Assembly (NCBI GenBank): GCA_023384025.1
Contig: JAHDXX010000180.1
Span: 1 to 6,479, forward strand
DNA from: Sphingomonadaceae bacterium
Lineage (GTDB): Bacteria > Pseudomonadota > Alphaproteobacteria > Sphingomonadales > Sphingomonadaceae
DNA: 6,479 bases
Direction of reading: 5' to 3'
Shown: positions 1-6,479 of the stretch, one piece after another
Layout of the letters: every line of letters begins with the position of its first letter
How positions within the stretch are numbered: position 1 is the first letter of the stretch
Notes under the pieces: generated by a model
Told to the model about the DNA's origin: nothing
Seen by the model: only the letters and a program-made list of their open reading frames with translations
Databases searched by the model: none
Made by a program: the position numbers and the translations under genes

Positions 1-491
1 AGCAGCATGTCCTGCGCTATTGGGAACAGCAGTTCCCGATGCTCCAGCCGCTGAAGCGCAGTGGCGGGCGGCGCTATTACCGCCCGCAGGACGTGACGCT
101 GGTCGAAGCGATCAACCGTCTGGTCAACCACGAAGGCTACACCCTGAAGGGGGCCAAGAAGGCACTGTCGCAGAAGGGCACGATGACCGAATCCGATCCG
201 ATCGAACACGAAACGGCAGCCGACGCTCCGCACGAGGCAGAGCCGGTCGCTGCGTCGGCCGCATTGGCAGGCGATCCCGGCTTCCCGTTCGGTGCCGAGC
301 TGCCGCAGGATGGCGGCTTGCAGGATTTCTTCGGGGGTAGCCCCGTGGCACCGGCAGCCGCACCAGCGGTGGAAGAGGCGGCTGATCCTGCCCCTGTCGG
401 CCCGACCGCAGATGGCGATGCCGACCGGGCCGCGCTGGTCGCTGCTTTGAAATCGATCCGCGAACGGCTGGCCTCGGCTCTCGCCGCCTGA
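1..491 (+). CDS. MerR family transcriptional regulator (5' partial)
   Basis: This is the C-terminal 162 residues of a MerR-type DNA-binding regulator; the frame is open at the left edge (first full codon at position 3) and ends at TGA 489-491. The visible N-terminal part reads QHVLRYWEQQFP followed by LKRSGGRRYYRPQDV, which is the second half of the MerR winged helix-turn-helix: the helix that reads DNA, then the wing with its GRRYY signature. NHEGYTLKGAKKAL completes the winged-helix domain at about visible residue 60. The remainder is an Ala/Pro/Asp-rich, low-complexity linker and a short terminal helix (ALVAALKSIRERLASAL) that could serve as a dimerisation coil. No metal-binding cysteines or effector domain are visible, so the inducer is unknown. 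In many alphaproteobacteria a short MerR protein of this kind follows ihfA, but that neighbour lies outside the window. It is convergent with smc. The internal ATG at 39 is not the start, because the helix-turn-helix extends upstream of it. Confidence 0.9.
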   Translation, partial: QHVLRYWEQQFPMLQPLKRSGGRRYYRPQDVTLVEAINRLVNHEGYTLKGAKKALSQKGTMTESDPIEHETAADAPHEAEPVAASAALAGDPGFPFGAELPQDGGLQDFFGGSPVAPAAAPAVEEAADPAPVGPTADGDADRAALVAALKSIRERLASALAA

Positions 492-534
492 ATCCCGAGA
501 CTGTTTTCGAAGCTACGATTGGGCCGGCTACCGC
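492..534. other. short convergent intergenic gap, no clear terminator
   Basis: Forty-three bases separate the stop codon of the MerR gene from the stop codon of smc. I looked for a GC-rich hairpin followed by a T-run in either direction and found none that I would defend. The two genes may use Rho-dependent termination or overlapping 3' ends. No tRNA or small gene fits here. Confidence 0.6.
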
Positions 535-3500
535 TTACTCCGCCGCCAGCAGTTCCTCGGCTGCGCCAAGGTCGACGCTGACCAGGCGGCTGACACCTTT
601 CTCGATCATCGTCACCCCGAACAGGCGGTGCATCCGGCTCATCGTCACGGCGTTGTGGGTGACGATCAGGTAGCGGGTGTCGGTTTCCTTCACCATCGCA
701 TCGAGCAGGTCGCAGAACCGGTCGATATTGGCATCGTCGAGCGGGGCATCGACTTCGTCGAGCACGCAGATCGGCGCGGGGTTGGTGAGGAACAGGGCAA
801 AGATCAGCGCAATCGCGGTCAGCGCCTGTTCCCCGCCTGACAGCAGCGTGAGCGACTGCAACCGCTTGCCCGGCGGCTGGGCGAAGATTTCCAGCCCCGC
901 TTCGAGCACGTCGTCGCTGTCGATCAGTGCGAGATGCGCCTGCCCGCCTTCGAAAAGGCGGGTGAACAGGCGCTGGAAGTGCTCGTTCACTTCCTCGAAC
1001 GCGGCGCGCAGGCGCTCGCGCCCTTCGCGGTTGAGGTTGCCGATCGAGCCGCGCAGGCGATGCACGGCTTCGACCAGCTCGGCCTGCTCGGCGGCGCTGG
1101 CTCCAGCTTCCTGCTCGATCCGAGCGAGTTCTTCGGCCGCGACGAGGTTGACCGGCCCGATCCGTTCGCGCGAAGCGACCAGCTGGTCCATTGCTTCGGA
1201 TTCAACGCCGGAATTGCGCACGCTCTCGGCCTCGAACGCGAAGCGCTGGGGCAGCAGCGGGGGCGGGGCCTGGAACCGCTCGCCCGAGATGCGCGCCATC
1301 TCGCCCCGGCGGGCCTCTTCGTTCTCCGCCCGCGCGGCAAGGCCGGCACGGCTTTCGCGGGCACTGGCGAGCGCCTCGGTCGCGTCGGCCAATGCGCGAT
1401 CGGAAAGCTGGGCCGCCTGCTGCGCTTCGGCAACCGCCGCTTCCGCCGCTGCCAGTTCGGCGGTGAGGCGGGCGCGGACGGTGTCGCCTTGCTCGATCTC
1501 GCGCATCAGCGCCGCAGGCTTGGCCGCGACGACTGCCTGCTCCTGCTCGATTTCCTCGAACCGCTGCGCCATCCCGGCGAGCCGCCGTGCCGCTTCGGAC
1601 GAGCGCGCCTGCCATCCGGCGATATCCGAGCGCTGAGCCGTGGTCCGCTCGCGCGCAACCGCGAGTGCCTGGTCGTGCGCGGCGAGACCAGCCATGGCTG
1701 ACTGCTGGGCCACCCGGGCTGCTTCGTTGCGGGCCTGGGCTGCTTCCAGCGTGGCGCGACCGGTGGCGGCCGAGGTGGCGACACCTTCGAGCGGCGAGCC
1801 GCGGCGACGCGGTGGCGGGGTCGGGCAGGGCAGACTTGCGGCCCTGCGCCGTTTCGAGCTCGGCTTCGGCCAGCCCGCGTTGCTCGGCCAGATCCTGCGC
1901 CGCCCGGTCCAGCTCGGCGAGCCGCCCGGCAAGCCGCTCGCGCTCGGCTTCAGCCTGATCGACCGCGCGCAGCGCCTGCCGCTCGGCATCGGCGGCTCCG
2001 GCGAGATCGCGCTCGGTCGCAATCAGCGCGCGTTGCAGTTCGGCAAGGTCGGACTGGACCTGTGCTTGCTGCTGCTCCGCCGCCTCGACCGCCGTGACCA
2101 GCGGGGGCAATTGGGCGGACAGTTCGGCGAAGCGGTTGTCTGCCTCCAGCCGCGCCGCTTCCGCCGCGCCTTCCCCGCGCGCCACGAACCCGTCCCACCG
2201 GCGCAAGTGCCCGGCCAGGGTGACGAGCCACTGGCCCGGATCCAGCGCCTGCCCGTAGTCCTCCGCCGCGACCCGCACCAGCGCGAGTCGTACGGCGAGT
2301 TCGGGCGGACAATCGGGCACGTGGCGGAGCAGGCTGTCTGCGAGCGGTTGCGGCGCGGTGCCACCGGTCCAGAACCGGCCATCGCCCTCTGCCATCCCCA
2401 GCGGGGCCTTGGCATCGCGCCCGAGCACTGCGGCAAGCGCGCGTTCGTATCCGCGCGCCGCGCGCACCGTGTCGATGGCAGCGCGGCGCCCGGCGCGTCC
2501 GGCAGCCTGCCGTTCGCGCGCTTCACGATCCTGCTTGAGCGCCGCGTGTTCGCGCTCGATGCCGGCGAGTTCCGCCTTGGCCGCGGCGAGCGCACTGGCG
2601 GCGTCATCGCGCCGGACCTGCAAGGCTTCCTTGTCTGACCGCTGGCGTTCGAGCGTGGTGCGCATCGCGGCGGCCGCTTCGGTCGCGCTGCTGGCGGCCT
2701 CCTTCGCCTGGGCAAGTTTCGCTTCCAGGTCGCCCGCCTGTGCCAGCGCCTGCCGCGTATCGGCTTGCCTCCGCGCCTCGCCGTCCAGCCGGGTGAGGCG
2801 GGCCTGGGCCTGATCGATTGCCGCCTGCGCCACCCGCCATTCGGCCTCGACCCCGGCATGGTCGGCGGTCGCCTTGGCCAGCGCCAGTTCGGCGGCGCGC
2901 CCGGCGCGCTCGGTTTCCTCGACCTGAGCGGCGAGTGCGGGGCGACGCGCTTCGTCGGCTTCGAGCGCGGCCTGCCCGGCAGCGAGCTCGCGTTCCAGCC
3001 GGGCGAGCGCTTCGGCGGCGTCATGGGTCAACCGGTCCGCCTCGCCGCGATCCTGCTCCAGCCGCTCGCGCTGGCGGGTGAGGTCGGCAAGGCGCTGCTC
3101 GGCGGCTTCGAGCTGGCTGGTGAGCGCGGCCATGCGGTGCCCGTGGGCACTGGCATCGTCACGCCGGTCAGCCAGTTCGTCGCGTGCCTCGGCGAGTTTC
3201 GCGGCGGCTTCGGCCTGTGCGGCCTGCGCTTCTCGGGTAGTGACCGTTGCGGCCTCGACCCGTGCCTCGGCCCCGGCCGCCTCCTTGCGCGCGGCCTCTG
3301 CTGCAGCTGCGGCATCGCGCCAGCGGGCGAACACCAGCCTTGCTTCGGCCACGCGGATTTCGTCCGACAGCCTGGTGTAGCGTTCGGCCTGCTTGGCTTG
3401 CCGCCGCAGGGTGGCCATCTGGCTGTCGAGCCCGGCCATGAGATCTTCGAGCCGGGCGAGGTTGGCTTCGGTCGCGCGCAGCTTCTGCTCGGCATCCTTG

Positions 3501-4003
3501 CGGCGCACGTGCAGGCCGGCGATCCCGGCGGCTTCCTCGAGCATCTGGCGGCGCTCGGCCGGCTTGGCCGCGATGACCTGCGCGATCTTGCCCTGGCTGA
3601 CGAGGGCAGGGGAATGCGCGCCGGTGGCTGCGTCGGCAAAGGTCAGCGCGACGTCCTTCGCCCGCACGTCGCGCCCGTTGAGGCGATAGGCGCTGCCCGC
3701 ACCGCGCTCGATCCGGCGGGTGATTTCCAGATCCTCGCCGCGTCCGTCCTCGGCGGAGAGGACGACTTCGGCAAAGTCACGCTGCGGGCGGGTGGCGGTC
3801 CCGGCGAAGATGACATCGTCCATCCCGCCGGAGCGCATCGACTTGGGCGAATTCTCGCCCATGACCCAGCGGATCGCCTCCAGCAGGTTGGACTTGCCGC
3901 AGCCGTTCGGGCCGACGACGCCGGTCAGGCCGGGTTCGATGCGCAGCGTGGCGGGCTCGACAAAGCTCTTGAAGCCGGAAAGCCTGAGCTGCCTGATCCG
4001 CAT
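535..4003 (-). CDS. smc: chromosome segregation protein SMC, interrupted by a one-base frameshift
   Basis: This encodes the SMC ATPase, the core of the condensin-like complex that with ScpA and ScpB compacts and helps separate sister chromosomes. The first frame starts at ATG 4003 behind an AGGA ribosome site. It shows Walker A GPNGCGKS (residues 31-38, about 3913-3890), the Q-loop region LVSQGKIAQVI (134-144), a long Ala/Glu/Arg-rich coiled coil, and a compact hinge (about 505-615, GYERALAAVLG to LRRWDGFVA). After about residue 730 it turns into Arg/His-rich nonsense and stops at 1202. The next frame carries the returning coiled coil and the C-terminal head: ABC signature LSGGEQ (843-826), Walker B with D-loop CVLDEVDAPLDDAN (about 770-728), and TAA at 537-535. 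The span is 3469 bases, one more than a multiple of three. Removing one base gives about 1155 residues, normal for the family. As written only a headless 933-residue protein would be made. A sequencing or assembly error is the likeliest cause; a true mutation is possible. Confidence 0.93.
1787..1820 (-). other. smc: frameshift site within smc (one extra base)
   Basis: Read on the minus strand, the correct frame runs through KSALPDPATA at about 1831-1808. Sensible coiled-coil sequence resumes in the next frame as EGVATSAATGRATLEAAQ from about 1790 downward. Skipping one base anywhere between about 1820 and 1787 joins the two. The four-base G run at 1817-1820 (CCCC on the coding strand) is an obvious candidate for a homopolymer miscall, but removing a base there gives PPRRRGSPLEG. 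Removal nearer 1790 gives a more natural Ala-rich join. The exact base cannot be settled from this sequence alone. Confidence 0.85.
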
Positions 4004-4036
4004 CGCCGTGTCCTGACCCCCCAGTCAGCCCGGCGC

Positions 4037-4789
4037 TTATCTGGCGCCGGCGCGTTGCAGCGCGGCTTCGACCCCGTCCCAGCTCGATTCCTCGATGATC
4101 TGGCCATTGAGGACGAACGTCGGCGTCTTGGTGATGTTTTCCTCGCTGGCGTAGCGCTGCGACAGGTTGGCGAGGTTCTCCAGCGAGGGGAAGTCAGCGA
4201 GGCAGGCCTTCGCCTGATCGGCGCTCACCCCGCGCGAGGCGAAGAAGTCGTACACCCCGGTGGCCTGCGCGAAAGCAACGAACCGCTGGTCTTCGGGAAG
4301 CGCGAGGGCAGCTTCCATCGCGGCCTGATCCTGATAGGCGCGCTGCTGGATCGGGCCGAGATTGGCCCAGATCTGGTCAGCCAGCGGCACCGCGGCTTCG
4401 GGGCTGCCGCAGCCGATCAGGCGGGTCAGCACCAGATCAAGCGGGCCGTGGATGATGAAGCTGCGGAATTCGAAATTGACCCGGCCGGAGTTGATGTACT
4501 TCTCGTGCAGCGGGATCGACGCCTGCATCGAGAAGGCAGCGCAGCCCGGGCAGGTGAGCGAGCCGTATTCGATCAGCTTGATCGGCGCATCGGGATTGCC
4601 CACCGCATAGCCGCCCATGTCGGTGACGGTAACCGTGTCGGACCAGGTCTTGCCAGCGGGCGGGGCCACTTCGGCAACCGGTTCCCCGCTGAGGCCGCCT
4701 TCGGCTTCTGTGCCCGAATTGCAGGCGGCAAGGCCCAGCGCGAGCGGCGCGGCGAGAGTGGCAAGAGCGATACGGCGCAGGAGAGTCAT
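4037..4789 (-). CDS. DsbA-like thiol:disulfide oxidoreductase, predicted lipoprotein, CPGC active site
   Basis: This is a 250-residue thioredoxin-fold protein of the DsbA/DSBA-like (Thioredoxin_4) type, expected to make or rearrange disulfides in envelope proteins. ATG 4789 begins a classic lipoprotein signal: basic MTLLRR, a hydrophobic stretch, then lipobox LAAC with Cys23. An AGGA lies 10 bases upstream. The frame is open further upstream, including an in-frame GTG seven codons before, but the signal peptide favours this ATG. A Gly/Pro/Glu-rich tether follows, then the fold with active site SLTCPGCAAF (Cys80, Cys83) and the cis-proline loop KTPTF (Pro223). The dipeptide PG differs from the PH of E. 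coli DsbA, so its redox potential may differ. Cys127 (IGCGSPE) and Cys196 (KACLADF) form an extra pair, resembling the second disulfide known from alphaproteobacterial DsbA proteins such as Wolbachia alpha-DsbA1. It lies 33 bases before smc, with no room for an obvious separate promoter. Membrane anchoring on the periplasmic side is inferred from the lipobox. The partner (DsbB-like or reductive) is unknown. Confidence 0.9.
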   Translation of the reverse strand: MTLLRRIALATLAAPLALGLAACNSGTEAEGGLSGEPVAEVAPPAGKTWSDTVTVTDMGGYAVGNPDAPIKLIEYGSLTCPGCAAFSMQASIPLHEKYINSGRVNFEFRSFIIHGPLDLVLTRLIGCGSPEAAVPLADQIWANLGPIQQRAYQDQAAMEAALALPEDQRFVAFAQATGVYDFFASRGVSADQAKACLADFPSLENLANLSQRYASEENITKTPTFVLNGQIIEESSWDGVEAALQRAGAR

Positions 4790-4855
4790 GGTCGGTCGAT
4801 CCTTGGTCACGGGATAGGAAAGGCTAGACGATGCAGGGCCTGCCGGAAAGCGGGC

Positions 4856-4869
4856 GCATCTCGGGATGC
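4856..4869. repeat. small perfect hairpin GCATC-TCGG-GATGC
   Basis: A 5-base-pair inverted repeat with a four-base loop sits in the gap between the two dsbA-like genes, directly next to the larger hairpin at 4871-4904. On the transcribed (minus) strand the loop reads CCGA. It has no following T-run. On its own it could be chance; its interest is that it stacks directly beside the larger hairpin. Confidence 0.4.
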
Positions 4870-4870
4870 C

Positions 4871-4904
4871 CCCCTTTCCACAGCTTGTCCCCGCAGGAAA
4901 GGGG
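4871..4904 (-). terminator. stem-loop directly after the CPHC dsbA stop codon (attenuator or processing hairpin)
   Basis: A perfect 9-base inverted repeat, CCCCTTTCC at 4871-4879 and GGAAAGGGG at 4896-4904, encloses a 16-base loop. The stem begins at the very base after the stop codon (4907-4905) of the upstream dsbA-like gene. There is no T-run after it on the minus strand, so it is not a canonical intrinsic terminator. It may cause partial termination, protect the 3' end of the upstream message, or mark an RNA processing point that sets different levels for the two DsbA paralogs. The perfect stem is seen; the role is inferred. Confidence 0.5.
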
Positions 4905-5597
4905 TCAGGTGTCGCCGCGCAGGTGCTTTTCCAGCGTGGGCCAGTCATGCACTTCGGGCAGCAGTTTGCCGTCGAGCGCAAAACTGGGCGTGCCCGCGAC
5001 GTTGTAGCGTTCTGCGTCGCGGGACGAATTTGCCGCCAGGGCATTGGCCCGGCTGGTGTCTGCCAGGCACTTGTCGATATCGGTCCGGCTGTAACGGCGC
5101 CCTTCCATGATCTTGTAGAAATCGAGGTCGGAGGCGACCGCACGCATCCGCGCCGGGATATCGCCGCTGGACCAGCGCTGGCGGCGCGCCGGGGTGGTCG
5201 AGCGGGCCAGCGACAGCCAGCGCGGCTGGGCATGCATGAATGCCGCGTGGTTTTGCGGGAACTTCTTGGGATCGCCGCACCAGGTCATCATTGCCACGGT
5301 CAGATCGACCGGATCGCGCACGATGTGGCGAATCTCGAGCCGGAGCTTGCCCGGGCCGACATGGGCGAGCTTGAGCGCCTCGTCACCGGTGCGGGCGAAA
5401 TCGCCGCAATGCGGGCAGGTATAGCTGACGAACTCGGTCAGCACCCGGGTCGCCTTGGGGTTGCCGATCACATGCGCCCCGTCGGCGCGGACAACGTGGG
5501 TGTTCCAGTTGCTCGAGGCTGCCCCAACGCCAACCCCGGCCATCGCCGCGAGCGCGCCTGCCGCCAGCCAGCCAAGGGTCCGCTTCGTTACCTTCAT
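4905..5597 (-). CDS. DsbA-like thiol:disulfide oxidoreductase, exported, CPHC active site
   Basis: This is a 230-residue DsbA-family protein with an N-terminal Sec-type signal or anchor (basic MKVTKR, then a hydrophobic Ala/Gly-rich segment to about residue 28). No lipobox cysteine is present, so it is either a soluble periplasmic protein or one held by an uncleaved anchor. The active site is YTCPHCGDF (Cys61, Cys64; 5417-5406), the same CPHC as the strongly oxidising E. coli DsbA, with the cis-proline loop GTPSF (Pro204). Cys107 (TWCGDP) and Cys177 (DKCLADT) are 70 residues apart, against 69 for the matching pair in the neighbouring paralog, which supports common descent and a structural second disulfide. 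Start ATG 5597 has AGGA close upstream and overlaps the TGA of the DUF721 gene as ATGA, so translational coupling is likely. A role as the main periplasmic dithiol oxidase is inferred from the motif; no DsbB is visible here. Confidence 0.9.
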   Translation of the reverse strand: MKVTKRTLGWLAAGALAAMAGVGVGAASSNWNTHVVRADGAHVIGNPKATRVLTEFVSYTCPHCGDFARTGDEALKLAHVGPGKLRLEIRHIVRDPVDLTVAMMTWCGDPKKFPQNHAAFMHAQPRWLSLARSTTPARRQRWSSGDIPARMRAVASDLDFYKIMEGRRYSRTDIDKCLADTSRANALAANSSRDAERYNVAGTPSFALDGKLLPEVHDWPTLEKHLRGDT

Positions 5598-6157
5598 GCC
5601 TTGTCCTGCTCCTTCTCGCCCAGTGACCGGGCCAGTCCTTCCAGCACCGCCCGCAGTTCGGGATCGCCGATATCGCGCAAGCTGTCCCCCAGTTCCATGG
5701 GAATCGGCTTGAGCGAGGGCGGGGCGGCCGGTCTTGCTTGAGCAGGCGGCGCCTTAACCTCGCCTTGCCGCAGCTTGACCCGTGCCACCGCCTTGTAGCC
5801 GAAGAACCGGTTCACCCGCTCGATGATTTCCGGGATCACGTGCTGGATCAGCGGAGCATGGGCGGGCAGAACGACGAGCTGGAGAATGCCATCAGTCTTC
5901 TCGCCCGGGGGAAAGCGGATTGCCTCGGGCATGCACACCCTTGCGTGGTGCTCGCCGACGATCTCGCGCCAGCGGGTGACCACGCTCGACTGGACAAAGC
6001 CGAACCGGCGGAACGCCTGCCGTCCGATCTGCGGCATCAGGTCGGCGATCGGCCGCGCCTGCCCGCCGCGCGGGCGGGTGTAGGGCCTTGCCTGGCCCTT
6101 GGCGGGCTTTTTTGCCGGATCTGGTGGTGCGTCCCGTTCCATGGTGGCCCGCCCCAT
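5594..6157 (-). CDS. dciA: DUF721 domain protein, DciA-type replicative helicase loader/operator
   Basis: This is a 187-residue cytoplasmic protein of the DUF721 family. DciA, the characterised member group, assists loading of the DnaB helicase in bacteria without DnaC or DnaI. The domain runs from about residue 35 to 130: a basic lead-in (RPRGGQARPIADLMPQIG), the helix AFRRFGFVQSSVVTRW with its invariant-looking Trp63 in WREIVG, then strands and helices to PEIIERVNRFFGYKAVARVKLRQGEV. A Pro/Ala-rich linker follows, then a C-terminal helix containing ELRAVLEGLARSL. I took ATG 6157; ATG 6142 (MERDAPP) is an equally possible start and neither has a convincing Shine-Dalgarno site. The 3' end overlaps the next dsbA-like gene by four bases. 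It heads a minus-strand cluster ending with smc, so a replication factor and a chromosome-organising factor may share a transcript. Family membership is strong; the exact DciA role is inferred from the family. Confidence 0.82.
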   Translation of the reverse strand: MGRATMERDAPPDPAKKPAKGQARPYTRPRGGQARPIADLMPQIGRQAFRRFGFVQSSVVTRWREIVGEHHARVCMPEAIRFPPGEKTDGILQLVVLPAHAPLIQHVIPEIIERVNRFFGYKAVARVKLRQGEVKAPPAQARPAAPPSLKPIPMELGDSLRDIGDPELRAVLEGLARSLGEKEQDKA

Positions 6158-6171
6158 GCCATAGCCGCAGC
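6158..6171. promoter_or_regulatory. 14-base divergent gap between dciA and mutY start codons
   Basis: The two divergent genes begin only 14 bases apart if ATG 6157 and GTG 6172 are the real starts. There is no room for promoters or ribosome sites, so the promoter of each gene must lie inside the coding sequence of the other, or one or both messages are nearly leaderless. I cannot identify credible -35/-10 boxes in this GC-rich stretch. Confidence 0.5.
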
Positions 6172-6479
6172 GTGAGCGCCACCGCGACGATATCCGACCT
6201 GCTGCTGGACTGGTACGACCGCCATGCGCGCGACCTGCCGTGGCGCGGGCGCCCGGGTGCGTCGCTGCCCGATCCCTACCGCGTGTGGTTGTCCGAAGTC
6301 ATGCTGCAGCAGACCACGGTGGCAGCGGTGAAGCCCTATTTCGAACGGTTCACCACCCGCTGGCCGGGCGTCGAGGCGCTGGCCGCTGCGCCGGAAGAGG
6401 AAGTCATGGCCGCCTGGGCAGGGCTGGGCTACTACTCGCGGGCGCGCAATCTGGGGAAAGCGGCGCGGGCGGTGGCGGA
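6172..6479 (+). CDS. mutY: A/G-specific adenine glycosylase MutY (3' partial)
   Basis: These are the first 102 codons of MutY, the base-excision repair enzyme that removes adenine mispaired with 8-oxoguanine, preventing G:C to T:A mutations. The frame runs off the right edge. It opens with DLLLDWYDRHARDLPWRG, typical of the MutY N-terminus, then DPYRVWLSEVMLQQTTV. In this motif Glu42 matches the catalytic Glu37 of E. coli MutY and QQT belongs to the mispair-binding helix. MAAWAGLGYYSRARNL then begins the next conserved helical region. The helix-hairpin-helix, the catalytic Asp, the iron-sulfur cysteines and the C-terminal NUDIX-like domain would all lie beyond the window. GTG 6172 is chosen because it gives the usual distance to LPWR. 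In-frame GTG codons at 6124 and 6127 would lengthen the protein into the dciA start region. No Shine-Dalgarno site is evident before any of these. It is divergent from dciA. Confidence 0.93.
   Translation, partial: MSATATISDLLLDWYDRHARDLPWRGRPGASLPDPYRVWLSEVMLQQTTVAAVKPYFERFTTRWPGVEALAAAPEEEVMAAWAGLGYYSRARNLGKAARAVA

Noticed and set aside
492..534. An intrinsic terminator or tRNA between the MerR gene and smc
   Set aside because: Only 43 bases are available. The GCTAC repeats there are direct, not inverted, there is no T-run after a stem, and a tRNA does not fit.
677..1701. Long overlapping plus-strand open frames opposite the smc C-terminal half
   Set aside because: They are Ser/Arg/Ala-rich translations antisense to the SMC head, which carries LSGGEQ and Walker B. 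No ribosome site or family resemblance was seen.
1801..2022. A possible independent protein starting at minus-strand ATG 2022 and ending at 535
   Set aside because: The first 70 or so residues are Arg/Pro/Ser-rich nonsense in the wrong frame, while the correct SMC coiled coil runs through the same bases in the other frame. The rest is simply the SMC C-terminal half after the frameshift.
1202..4003. Interpretation of smc as a naturally short or split SMC-like ATPase, such as an MksB or RecN relative
   Set aside because: The join of the two frames restores a standard-length SMC with hinge and both head halves. The residues after the break in the first frame are clear out-of-frame sequence.
2765..5110. 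A 781-codon open frame on the plus strand
   Set aside because: It lies antisense across smc and both dsbA-like genes, which have unmistakable motifs on the minus strand. It shows no domain, and it arises because GC-rich codon use keeps the opposite frame free of stops.
4790..5233. N-terminal extension of the CPGC DsbA-like protein up to 5233
   Set aside because: The extension overlaps the other dsbA gene in a different frame and would bury a clear lipoprotein signal peptide that begins at ATG 4789.
1..6479. A mobile element, CRISPR array, defence island or biosynthetic cluster
   Set aside because: No transposase, integrase, direct-repeat array or terminal repeats were seen. All genes are conserved housekeeping types with similar composition across the window.

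Overview
The window is GC-rich chromosomal DNA from an alphaproteobacterium, most likely a sphingomonad (Sphingomonadales, Erythrobacter/Novosphingobium type). That placement rests on the protein styles: an Ala-rich SMC with a short hinge, a DUF721/DciA-type protein, and two DsbA-like proteins with an extra cysteine pair. It is also supported by the gene order mutY / DUF721 / dsbA / smc, which I know as a recurrent alphaproteobacterial arrangement. No database search was possible, so the genus is not fixed.

Layout. (1) Positions 1-491, plus strand: the 3' part of a MerR-type regulator whose start lies outside the window. (2) Positions 492-534: a 43-base convergent gap with no convincing terminator. 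(3) Positions 535-4003, minus strand: smc, complete from ATG to stop, but with one extra base near 1787-1820 that splits the reading frame. (4) Positions 4037-4789, minus: a DsbA-like lipoprotein with a CPGC active site. (5) Positions 4790-4904: a 115-base gap holding two hairpins. (6) Positions 4905-5597, minus: a second, exported DsbA-like protein with a CPHC active site. (7) Positions 5594-6157, minus: a DUF721/DciA-like protein overlapping the preceding dsbA start by 4 bases. (8) Positions 6172-6479, plus: the 5' end of mutY, divergent from dciA with only 14 bases between the starts.

The four minus-strand genes (dciA, two dsbA-like, smc) run in one direction with short gaps and are probably co-transcribed. 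They join replicative helicase loading (DciA), chromosome organisation (SMC) and cell-envelope disulfide chemistry, with DNA repair (MutY) diverging from the head of the cluster. I see no functional link between the DNA genes and the thiol oxidoreductases beyond shared transcription.

I found no mobile element, CRISPR array, tRNA or rRNA, and no evidence of a new biological system. The points most worth a second look are the smc frameshift, the paired but divergent DsbA paralogs, the hairpin abutting the upstream dsbA stop, and the very tight divergent mutY/dciA starts.
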